A DNA stretch of 64,000 nt from Gymnothorax reevesii. Its lineage: Eukaryota; Chordata; Actinopteri; Anguilliformes; Muraenidae. The position numbers were made by a program, and so were the translations under genes. Below the pieces are notes generated by a model. That model had not been told where the DNA came from. It was given only the letters and a program-made list of their open reading frames with translations, and did no database searches. The DNA lies in contig CM056573.1 in NCBI GenBank assembly GCA_029721435.1, forward strand, positions 2,340,501 through 2,404,500, written 5' to 3'. Of the stretch, positions 49,686 through 60,607 are shown in pieces. The number at the start of each line of letters is the position of its first letter. Positions within the stretch are counted from its first letter, which is position 1.

Positions 49686-49949
49686 TAAGTGCTTGTATGC
49701 AGCGGACAGTGACAGTCAGCGGTCGGGCGCTCAAACGCTCGGGCAGATGCTGGCGTTTCTCTCTGCGGATGCTCTGCCCGGTCCTCACTGGAGCTGCCTT
49801 TAGTTCCTGCTCCTGATTGGGACGTTCTGCTGTCAAAATACCAGTCAGCCAGTGAAATGCCTGATTATTTCTATTCAGGTCAGGTGATTGGTTTAGCCTT
49901 GGAGAGAAACCCACCGCTTCCCTTGAAAGTTGATTCAATTTTGGAAGTG

Positions 49950-50215
49950 ATCCAGAGCATATTCTGGATTCTGGATCCAGGAGAATGAATATAGATCCGT
50001 CTAACGTGAGTTTGTGTGATGTTTCTGACCAGATGACTCAAAAAGTTATGAACGGTTTAGCATGAAATTTGGCAGGATGATAGGTAGTAGGATAAGATGA
50101 GTTGATTTAATTTCGGAAGTGATCTGGATTATATTCCATAATGAAATGAACAGATATCAGGCATGACAGAGGTATGCGCTCCACTGAGTGCCTCAGGTTT
50201 TTCTGTCTATTTCAG
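49950..50215. repeat. Dispersed repeat fragment, related to 11580-11965
   Basis: Contains AAAAAGTTATGAACGG, GAAATTTGGCAGGATG and ends GGTATGCGCTCCACTGAGTGCC, similar in layout to the repeat at 11580-11965. Class uncertain. Confidence 0.4.
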
Positions 50216-50482
50216 CCTGGTGAAGACTTGCCTGACTGGCAGTGCCAGCTCTTCAATTTTAAGACTTAAGGAACAGAGACAGTTTCAAAATGCAAATGTC
50301 TCATTTGACATTAACTGTTGACCCTTTATGTGAAAGAAATGTAAACAGGTCCTTAAATGCGTTGAAAAGGAGGACCACATATTAAAAGTTCCATTGATTC
50401 TGACATCATGGACACATCACCCTGAAATCAAAGCTGAGCTACAGCATTTTGTAGCATATTTGTTATTCGTATTTCTTTACTG

Positions 50483-50978
50483 TGTTATGGCCCCAATTTG
50501 TTATTACATTTATAACACAACAGCAACAGCAAGGGATGACAAACACAGTTTTAACAACTAAAACACATTTAATTTTTAACAAAGACAAAGACTAATAACA
50601 ACCTACAACTAAAGACCAAGATTGATAAATAAGAAAAAACAGAAATAATTACAGTCCCTTTTTGGTGGGGTGGCTTGGTGATGTCCTGGATGAAGAAAAT
50701 GCTCAAACACAGGCAAAGAAATCCACAAAAGAAACGTCACAGGTCTTGAACAGAATGGCAGGTCTGGTCATCTTCTTGCAATTTCTCCTACTACTCCACT
50801 GTCTCAATTCTTTTCCTTATATACTCTTTTGCAGACCCCACCCACATTTAGACCTCTTTTTTTTAATTTTCTGAGACTTGCCCCAGACATGTCCAGGACA
50901 TGTCTAAACATGACTCCAGTCTGAGTTTAACAAAAAAAAGGTAAATACTGCCATCTAGTGCCCTATATTCACATTACA
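50483..50978 (-). repeat. 3' LTR of the Gmr1-type element
   Basis: Same length as the 5' LTR at a constant offset of 5476 bp. The visible differences are near 50855 (plus-strand CTC versus CTA) and near 50961 (GTGCCC versus GTGGCC). A candidate poly(A) signal ATTAAA lies at 50568-50573 on the minus strand. Confidence 0.93.
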
Positions 50979-50988
50979 CCTCCATTCC
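50979..50988 (-). promoter_or_regulatory. Polypurine tract
   Basis: The minus strand GGAATGGAGG directly abuts the 3' LTR, where the plus-strand primer of LTR elements is made. One T interrupts the purines. Confidence 0.6.
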
Positions 50989-51105
50989 AAAAGGGAAAAA
51001 TTTTGACTCATAAAGGCAAAATTTTTCTTTTCAATACAAAATGGTAAAGTGAAAACTTGTCTATATATACATATCATACAATATTCAAACACATGATATA
51101 CACGT

Positions 51106-54100
51106 TCAAACACGGGATAAGCAATCAGCAATTACATTGTCTGTACCCTTCACATGCTTAATTTCCAAGTCAAACTCCTGTAAAATCAAACCCCAATTCA
51201 ACAATCTCCGATTCTTGTTTTTCATCTTACTCAAAAACATTAACGGATTGTGGTCAGTGTACACAATCATTGGCTTTTGTCCTGTACAAACATAAACCTC
51301 AAAGTGTTGTAAAGAAAGGACCAGAGCCAACAGTTCCTTCTCTATTGTGGAATAGTTCCTTTGGTGGCGATTGAACTTCCTGGAGAAGTATGCCACGGGA
51401 TGCTCAATGTCATCAGAGTCACTTCTCTGTAGGAGCACAGATCCACAAGCTTGGTCGCTAGCATCGACCGCGATGGAGAACGGTTTGTTGAAGTCAGGAG
51501 ATTTGAGCACAGGGAAGTGACACAGCAGAGACTTCAGGTGATCGAAGGCTCTTTGGCATGCATCATCCCAGGTGAACTTTACGCCTTTCTTCAGTTGGTT
51601 AGTTAGACTGAGAGCAATCTCAGCAAAGTTCTTGCAGAACTTGCGGTAGTACCCGATCATTCCAAGGAAGCGGCGCAAAGCTTTTTTGTTGTCAGGAACT
51701 GGAAAGTCCATGATGGCTTGGACTTTAGCATTTATGGGTGCCACCTTACCCTGGCCTATGAAGTAGCCAAGATAGGTGACAGTAGCACAACCAAAGTCAC
51801 TCTTGCTCAGGTTAACAGTCAGGTTAGCCTGGGTCAGGCGCTGGAACAACGTCTCTACATCTTTTAGATGTTCTTCCCAGGAGTCACTCCGTGTGATCAG
51901 GTCATCGATGTACGCACCCGTGTGTGGCAATCCGGCGATTGTAGACTGTATCATCCTTTGGAACGTGGCTGGGGCATTTTTCATGCCAAAGGGTAGGACT
52001 TCATACTGGTACAATCCAGATGGTGTGGCAAAAGCAGAGATGCTCTTGGCCCTCTCAGTTAAAGGCACACACCAATAACCCTTCAATAAATCAATCTTGG
52101 TCAGAAACTTTGCTTGCCCTACACTATCAATACAATCATCAATCCTAGGTATTGGAAACACATCAGTTCTAGTTACAGCATTGACTTTGCGATAATCTGT
52201 ACAGAATCTAGTACTTCCATCAGGTTTTGGAACTAGCACACAGGGTGAACTCCAATCAGAGTTGGAGGGTCTGATAATATCATGTTTTAACATGTACTCA
52301 ACCTCTTTCTCAGCAATCTTTCTCTTTTCAGGATTCATCCGGTACGGATGCTGTTTTATTGGTTTGGCATCACCAACATCTACATCATGAGAGGCTATAG
52401 AAACTCTCTTTGGAACATCAGGAAACAGATCCTCATATTTCTTGATCAACCTTTCAAACTGATCTCTCTGTGAGGGTTCTAAGTGCTGGAGTTTTACATC
52501 AAGATTTTGCAACACTTCAGTGTTTGACAATTTACATGAAAGAACTTCAGCTTTAATTCTTGGTTCATCATCTTGAAACTCCCCCTCATCTTCACACGTT
52601 TCGACCATTGGAGAATCTGAAGTGACAGCTGCAATCCTAGCATTTCTGTCATGATAAGGCTTTAGCATGTTAATATGACACAATTGTTTTGGTTTTCTCC
52701 TATCTGGAGTCTTCACAATGTAATTGAGATCATTGAGTTTTGTCAGAATTTCATAAGGACCATGAAATCTAGCCTGCAATGGATTGGACTGCAAGGGAAA
52801 CAACACAAGGACCTTGTCTCCTGGTTTAAACTCACGGCTTCTAGCCTTATGATCATACCAAGTTTTCATTTTTCCCTGACTTGATTTCAAGTTCTCTTTG
52901 GCTAGGTCACAAGCTGCATGCAATCTTTCCTTGAACTTGCTAACATAGTCTAACAGACTGATTTGCGGCTCTTCCTCTTGCCATTGTTCACTCAACAAAA
53001 GCAAAGGTCCTCTCACTTCATGGCCAAACACTAGCTCAAATGGACTGAATCCAGTAGACTCCTGCACTGCTTCTCTAGCTGCAAACAACAGCAAATGAAC
53101 CCCTTCATCCCAGTCTTTCTCATGGTCATAACAATAAATCCTCATCATTGTCTTGAGAGTGGAATGAAACCGCTCTAAGGCACCCTGACTTTCTGGATGA
53201 TAGGCACTAGAAAGAATCTGCTTTGCACCTAGTTCATACACAACCTGCTGAAACAATCCTGAAGTGAAATTGCTACCCTGGTCTGACTGAATTTCCCTGG
53301 GAAGGCCAAACAACGTGAAGAACTTTATCAACGCCTTCGAGATTGCAGTTGCCTTGATGTTACGTAGAGGTATGGCTTCGGGGAATCTGGTAGATGCACA
53401 CATGATTGTCAACAAGTACTGATTTCCAGATCTAGTCTTGGGTAATGGACCAACGCAATCAACAATGACCCTAGAGAATGGCTCCCCAAATGCTGGGATT
53501 GGCTGCAATGGAGCTACAGGTGGGTCTAACTGGTGTTTTCCAACTACCTGACAAGTGTGACAGGTTTTGCAAAAGTTGGAAACGTCTTTCCGAAGCCCAG
53601 GCCAAAAGAAGTGTTTCATGATCTTATCAACAGTCTTGTTAACACCAAGATGACCTCCTAAAGGTAAACTATGAGCCATTGTTAAGATCTCATTCCTATA
53701 GACCTTCGGAACAACAATTTGCCTGACCACTGCCCAATCTGCATTGGCAGGGATATCAGGAGGGCGCCACTTCCGCATCAACACACCATCCTTGAGATAA
53801 TACCCAACTGGAACTGCGTCTATTTCTTTATCAGGAAGGGCTCTCCTCCTTAGTACACAAATTTCAGGATCATTAGTTTGCTCCTCAATCAACCGCTTTC
53901 TGGACAGAGACAAGTCTCCAGACACATCAGAATCACCAGACCCATCCGGCTGGCTAAATAGAGAACTGATAAAAGTATCTGATAAGTCCTCAAACGGAGA
54001 AACCATAGTGGGCCAATCAGAGTCATGAGGCGAACCACCTGAGTCCTGACTATTCAATGTACTGGACGGCACCACATCATCTTCTTTAGCCTTTTTGGCC

Positions 54101-55431
54101 ATAGCACGAGTCACTGCGCAAGAAGGATACAGAGATGGGTCCTCATCCCCATTTTCAGTGCTCGGCTGTGAAGTAAGATGTACAGGGGGAACTACTTTGC
54201 CCCCAGCCAGGTCATTGCCTAGCAACAGAGAAACACCCTTTATAGGTAGACTTGACATAAGTCCCACCTTTACCTGTCCTGTAACTAAATCTGACTTCAA
54301 GAATATAGAGCGCAGGGGTACAGATACAGTCCTCCCTTCAATACCTTGTACAAGTATGAAATCCCCTGAAGCGGTCTCATCACGTAACTCCAAGGAGTCC
54401 ATCAACAAAAGTGACTGAGAAGCTCCGGTATCCCTTAGGATATATCTGGGGACAGGAGTAGTATGCTCATTCAGAGCCACAAATCCCTCTGACACAAATG
54501 GAAGAAATTCCTCCCTCACAAAGTCAGCTGTATTAGGCTTTTTAGCCCCACAAGAAGCAGGCAATTTAGCAGATCGGTTATCTACTACAGGGGTTTCTAA
54601 CCTTGTTTTCACAAAGGCATTTGGTTTAGTATCCTTTTCTTTTTCTTTCTTAGCTTTAAGGAACCAACAGTTAGTTGTAACATGACCAGATTTCTTGCAA
54701 TAACTGCAAACTAGACCACTTCTGTCACTGTCAGCTTTCACACTTTGATCAGACCTGTTACTGGATTTCTGAGCACAATCACCAGATTTGTCTTTGTCTT
54801 TGGGTGAGGAATCTTGGGTATCACCGTAACCCTTTTTCTGAAATTGGGACCATTTATTGTTACTGCTAGACTGAAATTTGGACTTATGAGTGAGAACATA
54901 TTCATCTGCAAATTTGGCAGCTGATTGCAAGTTCAGTGCTTGCTTCTCATTAAGGTAGGTCTTTACATCATCCTTAACACAGTTCTTGAATTCTTCAACT
55001 AACACCATCTCTTTTAGTGAGTTGAAATCATCCTTGACCTCCATAGAAGTACACCAGCGCTCAAAGCAAACCTTCTTCTCATTAGCAAATTCCACATAAG
55101 TCTGATTTTCAGATCTCTTCAGACCTCTGAATTTCTGTCGGTAAGCCTCTGGAACCAACTCATAAGCTCTCAAAATAACCTTTTTGACAACTTCATAATC
55201 AGAGGAATCATCTGCAGACAAAGCCGAATAGGCTTGTTGAGCTTTACCCTTGAGGACAGTTTGCAACATCAGAGGCCAGTGTTCCTTTGGCCACTGGCAA
55301 CTCTTTGCTACCTTTTCAAAACACTGGAAATAGTTGTCAACATCCTTTTCAGAAAATGGAGGCACCAGTTTTACCTCCTGACTGGCACAAAATTTATTTT
55401 TAGTTTCAATTTTAATTTTTAGTTTCTCCAT
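51106..55431 (-). CDS. ORF2: Gag-Pol polyprotein, integrase before reverse transcriptase
   Basis: 1441 residues without interruption. In order: a capsid-like Gag domain (about 15-190); a CCHC zinc knuckle CSYCKKSGHVTTNC (242-255); an aspartic protease with DTGAS at Asp334; the integrase zinc domain (His587, His594, Cys621, Cys624); the integrase core with Asp658, Asp717 and Glu753, giving the D,D-35-E pattern; a GPY/F module near 887; reverse transcriptase with YIDD at 1174-1177; and RNase H beginning near Asp1323 and running to the end. In usual Gypsy elements the integrase is last, so this order resembles Ty1/Copia while the protein sequences are Gypsy-like. Every catalytic residue I could check is intact. 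The product would reverse-transcribe and integrate the element's own RNA. Confidence 0.92.
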   Translation of the reverse strand: MEKLKIKIETKNKFCASQEVKLVPPFSEKDVDNYFQCFEKVAKSCQWPKEHWPLMLQTVLKGKAQQAYSALSADDSSDYEVVKKVILRAYELVPEAYRQKFRGLKRSENQTYVEFANEKKVCFERWCTSMEVKDDFNSLKEMVLVEEFKNCVKDDVKTYLNEKQALNLQSAAKFADEYVLTHKSKFQSSSNNKWSQFQKKGYGDTQDSSPKDKDKSGDCAQKSSNRSDQSVKADSDRSGLVCSYCKKSGHVTTNCWFLKAKKEKEKDTKPNAFVKTRLETPVVDNRSAKLPASCGAKKPNTADFVREEFLPFVSEGFVALNEHTTPVPRYILRDTGASQSLLLMDSLELRDETASGDFILVQGIEGRTVSVPLRSIFLKSDLVTGQVKVGLMSSLPIKGVSLLLGNDLAGGKVVPPVHLTSQPSTENGDEDPSLYPSCAVTRAMAKKAKEDDVVPSSTLNSQDSGGSPHDSDWPTMVSPFEDLSDTFISSLFSQPDGSGDSDVSGDLSLSRKRLIEEQTNDPEICVLRRRALPDKEIDAVPVGYYLKDGVLMRKWRPPDIPANADWAVVRQIVVPKVYRNEILTMAHSLPLGGHLGVNKTVDKIMKHFFWPGLRKDVSNFCKTCHTCQVVGKHQLDPPVAPLQPIPAFGEPFSRVIVDCVGPLPKTRSGNQYLLTIMCASTRFPEAIPLRNIKATAISKALIKFFTLFGLPREIQSDQGSNFTSGLFQQVVYELGAKQILSSAYHPESQGALERFHSTLKTMMRIYCYDHEKDWDEGVHLLLFAAREAVQESTGFSPFELVFGHEVRGPLLLLSEQWQEEEPQISLLDYVSKFKERLHAACDLAKENLKSSQGKMKTWYDHKARSREFKPGDKVLVLFPLQSNPLQARFHGPYEILTKLNDLNYIVKTPDRRKPKQLCHINMLKPYHDRNARIAAVTSDSPMVETCEDEGEFQDDEPRIKAEVLSCKLSNTEVLQNLDVKLQHLEPSQRDQFERLIKKYEDLFPDVPKRVSIASHDVDVGDAKPIKQHPYRMNPEKRKIAEKEVEYMLKHDIIRPSNSDWSSPCVLVPKPDGSTRFCTDYRKVNAVTRTDVFPIPRIDDCIDSVGQAKFLTKIDLLKGYWCVPLTERAKSISAFATPSGLYQYEVLPFGMKNAPATFQRMIQSTIAGLPHTGAYIDDLITRSDSWEEHLKDVETLFQRLTQANLTVNLSKSDFGCATVTYLGYFIGQGKVAPINAKVQAIMDFPVPDNKKALRRFLGMIGYYRKFCKNFAEIALSLTNQLKKGVKFTWDDACQRAFDHLKSLLCHFPVLKSPDFNKPFSIAVDASDQACGSVLLQRSDSDDIEHPVAYFSRKFNRHQRNYSTIEKELLALVLSLQHFEVYVCTGQKPMIVYTDHNPLMFLSKMKNKNRRLLNWGLILQEFDLEIKHVKGTDNVIADCLSRV

Positions 55432-55875
55432 TTAGAGTCTTTCCTCTCTATCCAACTTCTCTAATTCAAAATCTCTCTGTCTCTGTCTCTCTCTTTCTGC
55501 TCTTTCCTCTTTCTCTCTCTCAAATTCTCTTTGTTTTTCTTCTCTTGCTAATTTTTCTAACTCAAACTGCCTTTGTTTTTCTTTTTCTTCCCTCTCAAAT
55601 TCTAGCATTTTTAATTTAAGTTCCATTTCTATATTTGGATTTTCCACTGGAAACTGTTCCAGATCTCCTGGTGCAAACACATTTTCATCAATGTAATATT
55701 CAACTATCGCTCTAGCCAGTCTTGCTTTTCGCATGGCTGGTTTTACCTCTGTCAGCTCCAACTGTCTGCAAATTTCTAGCAGTTCTGTCTTTTTAAAAGA
55801 CTTCAAAACCCCTACGGTTGGTGATGCCAAGAAATCATCCATTGCTGTTGTCAATATATATCTAGGAAAATTCAC
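55432..55875 (-). CDS. ORF1: SAP-like plus coiled-coil Gag leader
   Basis: 147 residues on the minus strand, starting 84 bp inside the 5' LTR. A second Met at residue 12 (MDDFLASPTVG) may be the real start. Residues about 20-70 (LKSFKKTELLEICRQLEL...) resemble the helical SAP-like domain found at the front of some fish Gypsy Gag proteins. Residues about 80-147 are a highly charged Glu/Arg/Lys coiled coil, coded by the CT-rich tract at 55440-55620. The frame ends in TAA (55432-55434), and the very next codon is the ATG of ORF2 in the same frame. It probably forms the N-terminal part of Gag, either as a separate product or as a piece cut off by a nonsense mutation. Confidence 0.75.
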   Translation of the reverse strand: MNFPRYILTTAMDDFLASPTVGVLKSFKKTELLEICRQLELTEVKPAMRKARLARAIVEYYIDENVFAPGDLEQFPVENPNIEMELKLKMLEFEREEKEKQRQFELEKLAREEKQREFEREKEERAERERQRQRDFELEKLDREERL

Positions 55876-55934
55876 AAAAACAATTTCACAATTTGGAATG
55901 TTAGATTTTCAATAAATTACTCACACAATGGTCT

Positions 55935-55955
55935 ATCCCGGACCTTGAGCCCCCA
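55935..55955 (-). promoter_or_regulatory. Primer-binding site, tRNA-Pro type split by 3 nt
   Basis: Three bases inside the 5' LTR, the minus strand reads TGGGGGCTC (complement of 55947-55955), then AAG, then GTCCGGGAT (55935-55943). The two blocks together equal the 18-nt complement of the tRNA-Pro 3' end, known as the primer of several retroviruses, but three extra bases divide it. Either the primer pairs with a bulge or uses only the first nine bases. Confidence 0.7.
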
Positions 55956-56290
55956 ATTTGTTATGGCCCCAATTTGTTATTACATTTATAACACAACAGC
56001 AACAGCAAGGGATGACAAACACAGTTTTAACAACTAAAACACATTTAATTTTTAACAAAGACAAAGACTAATAACAACCTACAACTAAAGACCAAGATTG
56101 ATAAATAAGAAAAAACAGAAATAATTACAGTCCCTTTTTGGTGGGGTGGCTTGGTGATGTCCTGGATGAAGAAAATGCTCAAACACAGGCAAAGAAATCC
56201 ACAAAAGAAACGTCACAGGTCTTGAACAGAATGGCAGGTCTGGTCATCTTCTTGCAATTTCTCCTACTACTCCACTGTCTCAATTCTTTT

Positions 56291-56299
56291 CCTTATATA
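56291..56299 (-). promoter_or_regulatory. TATA box in the 5' LTR
   Basis: TATATAAGG on the minus strand, the only strong TATA element of the LTR. It is repeated in the 3' LTR at 50815-50823. Confidence 0.6.
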
Positions 56300-56360
56300 C
56301 TCTTTTGCAGACCCCACCCACATTTAGACCTATTTTTTTTAATTTTCTGAGACTTGCCCC

Positions 56361-56381
56361 AGACATGTCCAGGACATGTCT
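56361..56381 (-). promoter_or_regulatory. p53-type response element in the 5' LTR
   Basis: Two half-sites, AGACATGTCC and GGACATGTCT, separated by one base. Both fit the p53-family consensus RRRCWWGYYY at every position, and together they form a perfect palindrome apart from the central base. It lies about 60 bp upstream of the TATA box. The same sequence is in the 3' LTR at 50885-50905. Binding is inferred from the motif only. Confidence 0.5.
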
Positions 56382-56458
56382 AAACATGACTCCAGTCTGA
56401 GTTTAACAAAAAAAAGGTAAATACTGCCATCTAGTGGCCTATATTCACATTACAACTG

Positions 56459-58089
56459 TCATTAATATTATTGTTGTTATTTTATTGGATAAAATCTACT
56501 CTGCTGAAGAAAGCAGCTAACAAACTTTTTCTATGTCCAAACATTTATGGATCTGACTGGATGTCATTAGGCACAAATTTAATGAATAACGATTGCCCCA
56601 TTATTGGAGGCTGTTTTTAATCATCATTGGGAATGTCTAATTTGGATAAATATGTTGAACATCCATGATATATTGTATTTTTGCATTTATTTTGAAAACA
56701 TACAGAATAATAGTATTTTACAGTGCAATCTTAATACACCTTTTTCTGCTTGTTAAAGTGATTCCCTGTTTGTGCAGCATCCAGGATTGTGCACATGGTC
56801 CCGAATAGCCTATAAAGGTGTGTTACTGATATTACGCTATTAAAATTATAATGAATCTGCAACATGACTTCAAACCAGGTCTATGCTGGTCAGAAAGGAA
56901 ACTCTTTCTACTGCAGTAAAACAGCAATGAGCCGTCGATTATCGTGGCCGCATCTCATAAACCACCCTGTCCAAACGGCCCGCAGCCCTGTGCTATTTCA
57001 GGAGAGAAGACACTGAATGGAATAAGGAGTATCGCTCCTCTCTGAAACTACAATGGCTCTTGTTGTTTAGGTTGCTGTTGCCTTGAGTCAGATCCGAAAT
57101 GGCGCCATAAACATGGTTTGGCAGTGTGGCGGTGTAGGATGTAAGTTAGGGAACTGGGCTGACAACCTAATAGTTTCAAGTTTCTTTCCTGGGGCTGTGC
57201 GTTATTATCCACCAGAAACGTCAGAGATCAGCTTATATGTAGCTCTATAACCGAATGCTATGCAGAAGCAGAGTAAATTATTCAGGATAAGATGATCCGC
57301 TGACTGCCGAAGATAATTCATTGTACTTACAGTGGTCCATTATCTTCTACTGAACTGTCTCTTCCTCCTCGACGGTCTGTGAGCAACGTGAACAAAAATC
57401 AATTTAGGAATATGTAGAGGCCAGTGTCCTCTCCGCTGATATTAAAGAGCTTATCCAGTTAATGATTACAGCAAGTGCGTGCTTATTACGCTTTTCAAAT
57501 ATGCCTGTTTCACGCTGAATTCATTCAAATATTTAGTTTCTTCTCAGGGATAATCAAAATGTTTCAGTGATTCTCAAGAACAGGTTTCGGACTCACTGGT
57601 TCATGATATTAAAACTCATACAGATCGGCTCCGTAGATTGTAAATGGCCGTTTTCAAGTCTAATTTGTTCTCAACCAAGGTTTAAAGTGGGTATCATTTT
57701 TAACTGCATTTTTTTTTTTCTTTTAACTGCAGCTAGGTGTACAATAATGCAGTGGGTAATGGACTGAAGTCTTGCACAATCGGTTGCTGCTCAACTGAAT
57801 TGGAAAGATTCTATTGGTATTATGGAGGCTTAGTTACCGTGCCATAGTGGTAAAGCTGTGTTTCGCTGCTATGATTATATGTTTTATGTTGGACCAGTCT
57901 ATGAAGGAAAAGTAAAATTTCTCTTACATTTAAAAGTTACGTTACATATATCAGTGTTGGTTGCATCAGTGATGTATCGAGCATTACGGGGGACTTGCTT
58001 GTTTGATGTCAGCTCAGGCAAAGATTAAAGGATGTGATGTTGAATTATGCCTTTTGTACTGACTGCTCTTCCCTGTTCCTCTTCTGCAG
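56459..58089. other. Intergenic or intronic DNA left of TMEM121
   Basis: AT-rich, without frames of note. It ends in a strong 3' splice site (CTCTTCCCTGTTCCTCTTCTGCAG, up to 58089), so at least the right part may be intron of the TMEM121 transcript. Confidence 0.4.
58066..58089 (+). promoter_or_regulatory. Predicted 3' splice site before the TMEM121 last exon
   Basis: A long pyrimidine tract ends in CTGCAG. An exon starting at 58090 would give about 760 nt of 5' untranslated sequence before the coding start. No RNA evidence is available here. Confidence 0.4.
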
Positions 58090-58827
58090 ATTTGAGCTGA
58101 GGGGCGAGGATGCGGATTTGGCTCGGAATACACCGCGGAGCCAGGGGAGGTGCCATCTGATGCCTGCCTGGTTTTCCTCTTGAATACACAGGACCCATAA
58201 CTCCCTCACCGCTGACTTACTCTACACTACTTCTCCGTTCGGCCTCGCCAACACAAAGACCTCCAGTGCTATTTCTGCACACTGCACAGTTCATTAATCC
58301 TCTCGGATGATCCCGTTTTTCCTGGGTCAGGGAAACTTAACATTCTGAGGCCTCTTCAACAATGATTCTGCTATATGGGATTAGCTGACACAGATAAACT
58401 GGACCATTGTGGAAAGCCCCAGAAGCGCATCTTAGATCACTCAGCAAATAAAAAGGTTTGTGAGAGTGACTGCAATCATTCGGAAAGCCAATCATGATTA
58501 CGTTGTTTCTGAGGGGCCTCGACCCAAGAGAGGTGGAAGATTTTACTGCTAATGGTGCTTTGTAGTGGTTGAGTTCAGAGGTGTAATGTTTACTTTCGTA
58601 CGCCTTGTGAGAGAGCACTGCCTAAGACTAGAACAAAATACAGTGAGCACTGACTTTACTTTGCCCCATTCCCAAATAGTCTCATTTTTGGAGGTTTTTG
58701 CCTACATCCATGAACTATGGAGTGGAGTCTTTCAATGAAAAATAATGTTGAATAAGTCTAGATATCTTAGTCATATGAAAGTGTGTTCAAGGGGACATAC
58801 GTTAAAAGAATAAGGAAAGACCGTTAA

Positions 58828-59787
<960 letters not shown>

Positions 59788-60607
59788 CCAAAGCTTGTCT
59801 GTTTATACGGCCCCCTCTTACTTTACCATGGTTCTCAAACTGCCCCGTTGTTTATCCTTCCTTGAAACATCATTTCCAGGAAACTATTTTCAGACCCCTG
59901 CATCCTGCATTACACCCCATGTGTTTGGATCGTAACCTTTGTGATTAAAGCTCCATTGGAATTTCAGTACAGGAATTCTGCTCGTCCACAAGAAAGGCGT
60001 TTCCACGGCGCTACTGGAATAAGACAAATTTCTCTCCTTGGATCCTTTTTTTCATCACCAGAACTTCATGTATTTTAGAACTGAAGTTTCTACTCTGAAT
60101 ATGTAGAGCTGTTTTGAAAGAGCTCTAATCTTGAACAAAGGATCTGTGCATCATTGTCTGAAACGCCAGAGACTTAACCCAAGAGCAGCGGGCGACGGAT
60201 GAGTGAGCATAAACATTGTGGATGTCTTGTTTGAAGATTTTCTCCTTATCATTTTAAAAAAAAACCTTTTTAATTTACTTGAAATGTTCCGCTATTTGTC
60301 AATTTTATAATCTTTCACAAAGGCCTATTTGTTACACTTGCTCTGACCATGAACTTAATCTGTGATCTAAAGAGCAGCTAGGGTGGATAAATACTGTAAC
60401 TATGGAGAATGTGGTGGGTGGGTGCATGGTTACCGGGGAGTTGTGTGGGGGGTATATTTGCCTGGAGATGTGGGCACTACTTTGTTTCTAGGGTGACACT
60501 TAGTGACTGCAAAGACTGATGAAATTCCAGGTTTCTGAGAAATCTGTGGCTTGTCAGACTAAAGCAAGCCTGTAAACTATAGTGTATAAATGTGTGGGAG
60601 TATGGAT

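Larger units (their letters stand above)
50483..56454 (-). mobile_element. Young full-length Ty3/Gypsy LTR element, Gmr1-type domain order
   Basis: A complete 5972-bp retrotransposon on the minus strand: two 496-bp LTRs (TG...CA ends), a primer-binding site beside the 5' LTR (55935-55955), two reading frames, and a purine-rich tract just before the 3' LTR. ACTG flanks both sides (50479-50482 and 56455-56458), the 4-bp target duplication. By eye the LTRs differ at two positions. The polyprotein has integrase ahead of reverse transcriptase, the arrangement of Gmr1-like elements first described from Atlantic cod, a deuterostome branch of Ty3/Gypsy. There is no envelope gene. The one obvious defect is the in-frame TAA between the two frames. 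Confidence 0.93.
55959..56454 (-). repeat. 5' LTR of the Gmr1-type element
   Basis: 496 bp, starting (minus strand) TGTAATGTG and ending CCATAACA. It lies upstream of the primer-binding site, so it should drive transcription. It carries TATATAAGG at 56291-56299 and a p53-type palindrome at 56361-56381. The small frame at 56138-56350 is duplicated in the other LTR and is not a gene. Confidence 0.93.

Noticed and set aside
50662..50874. 70-codon frame repeated at 56138
   Set aside because: It lies inside both LTRs, antisense to the retroelement, and is duplicated only because the LTR is.
51776..54418. Plus-strand frames inside the retroelement
   Set aside because: They are antisense shadows of the long minus-strand polyprotein.
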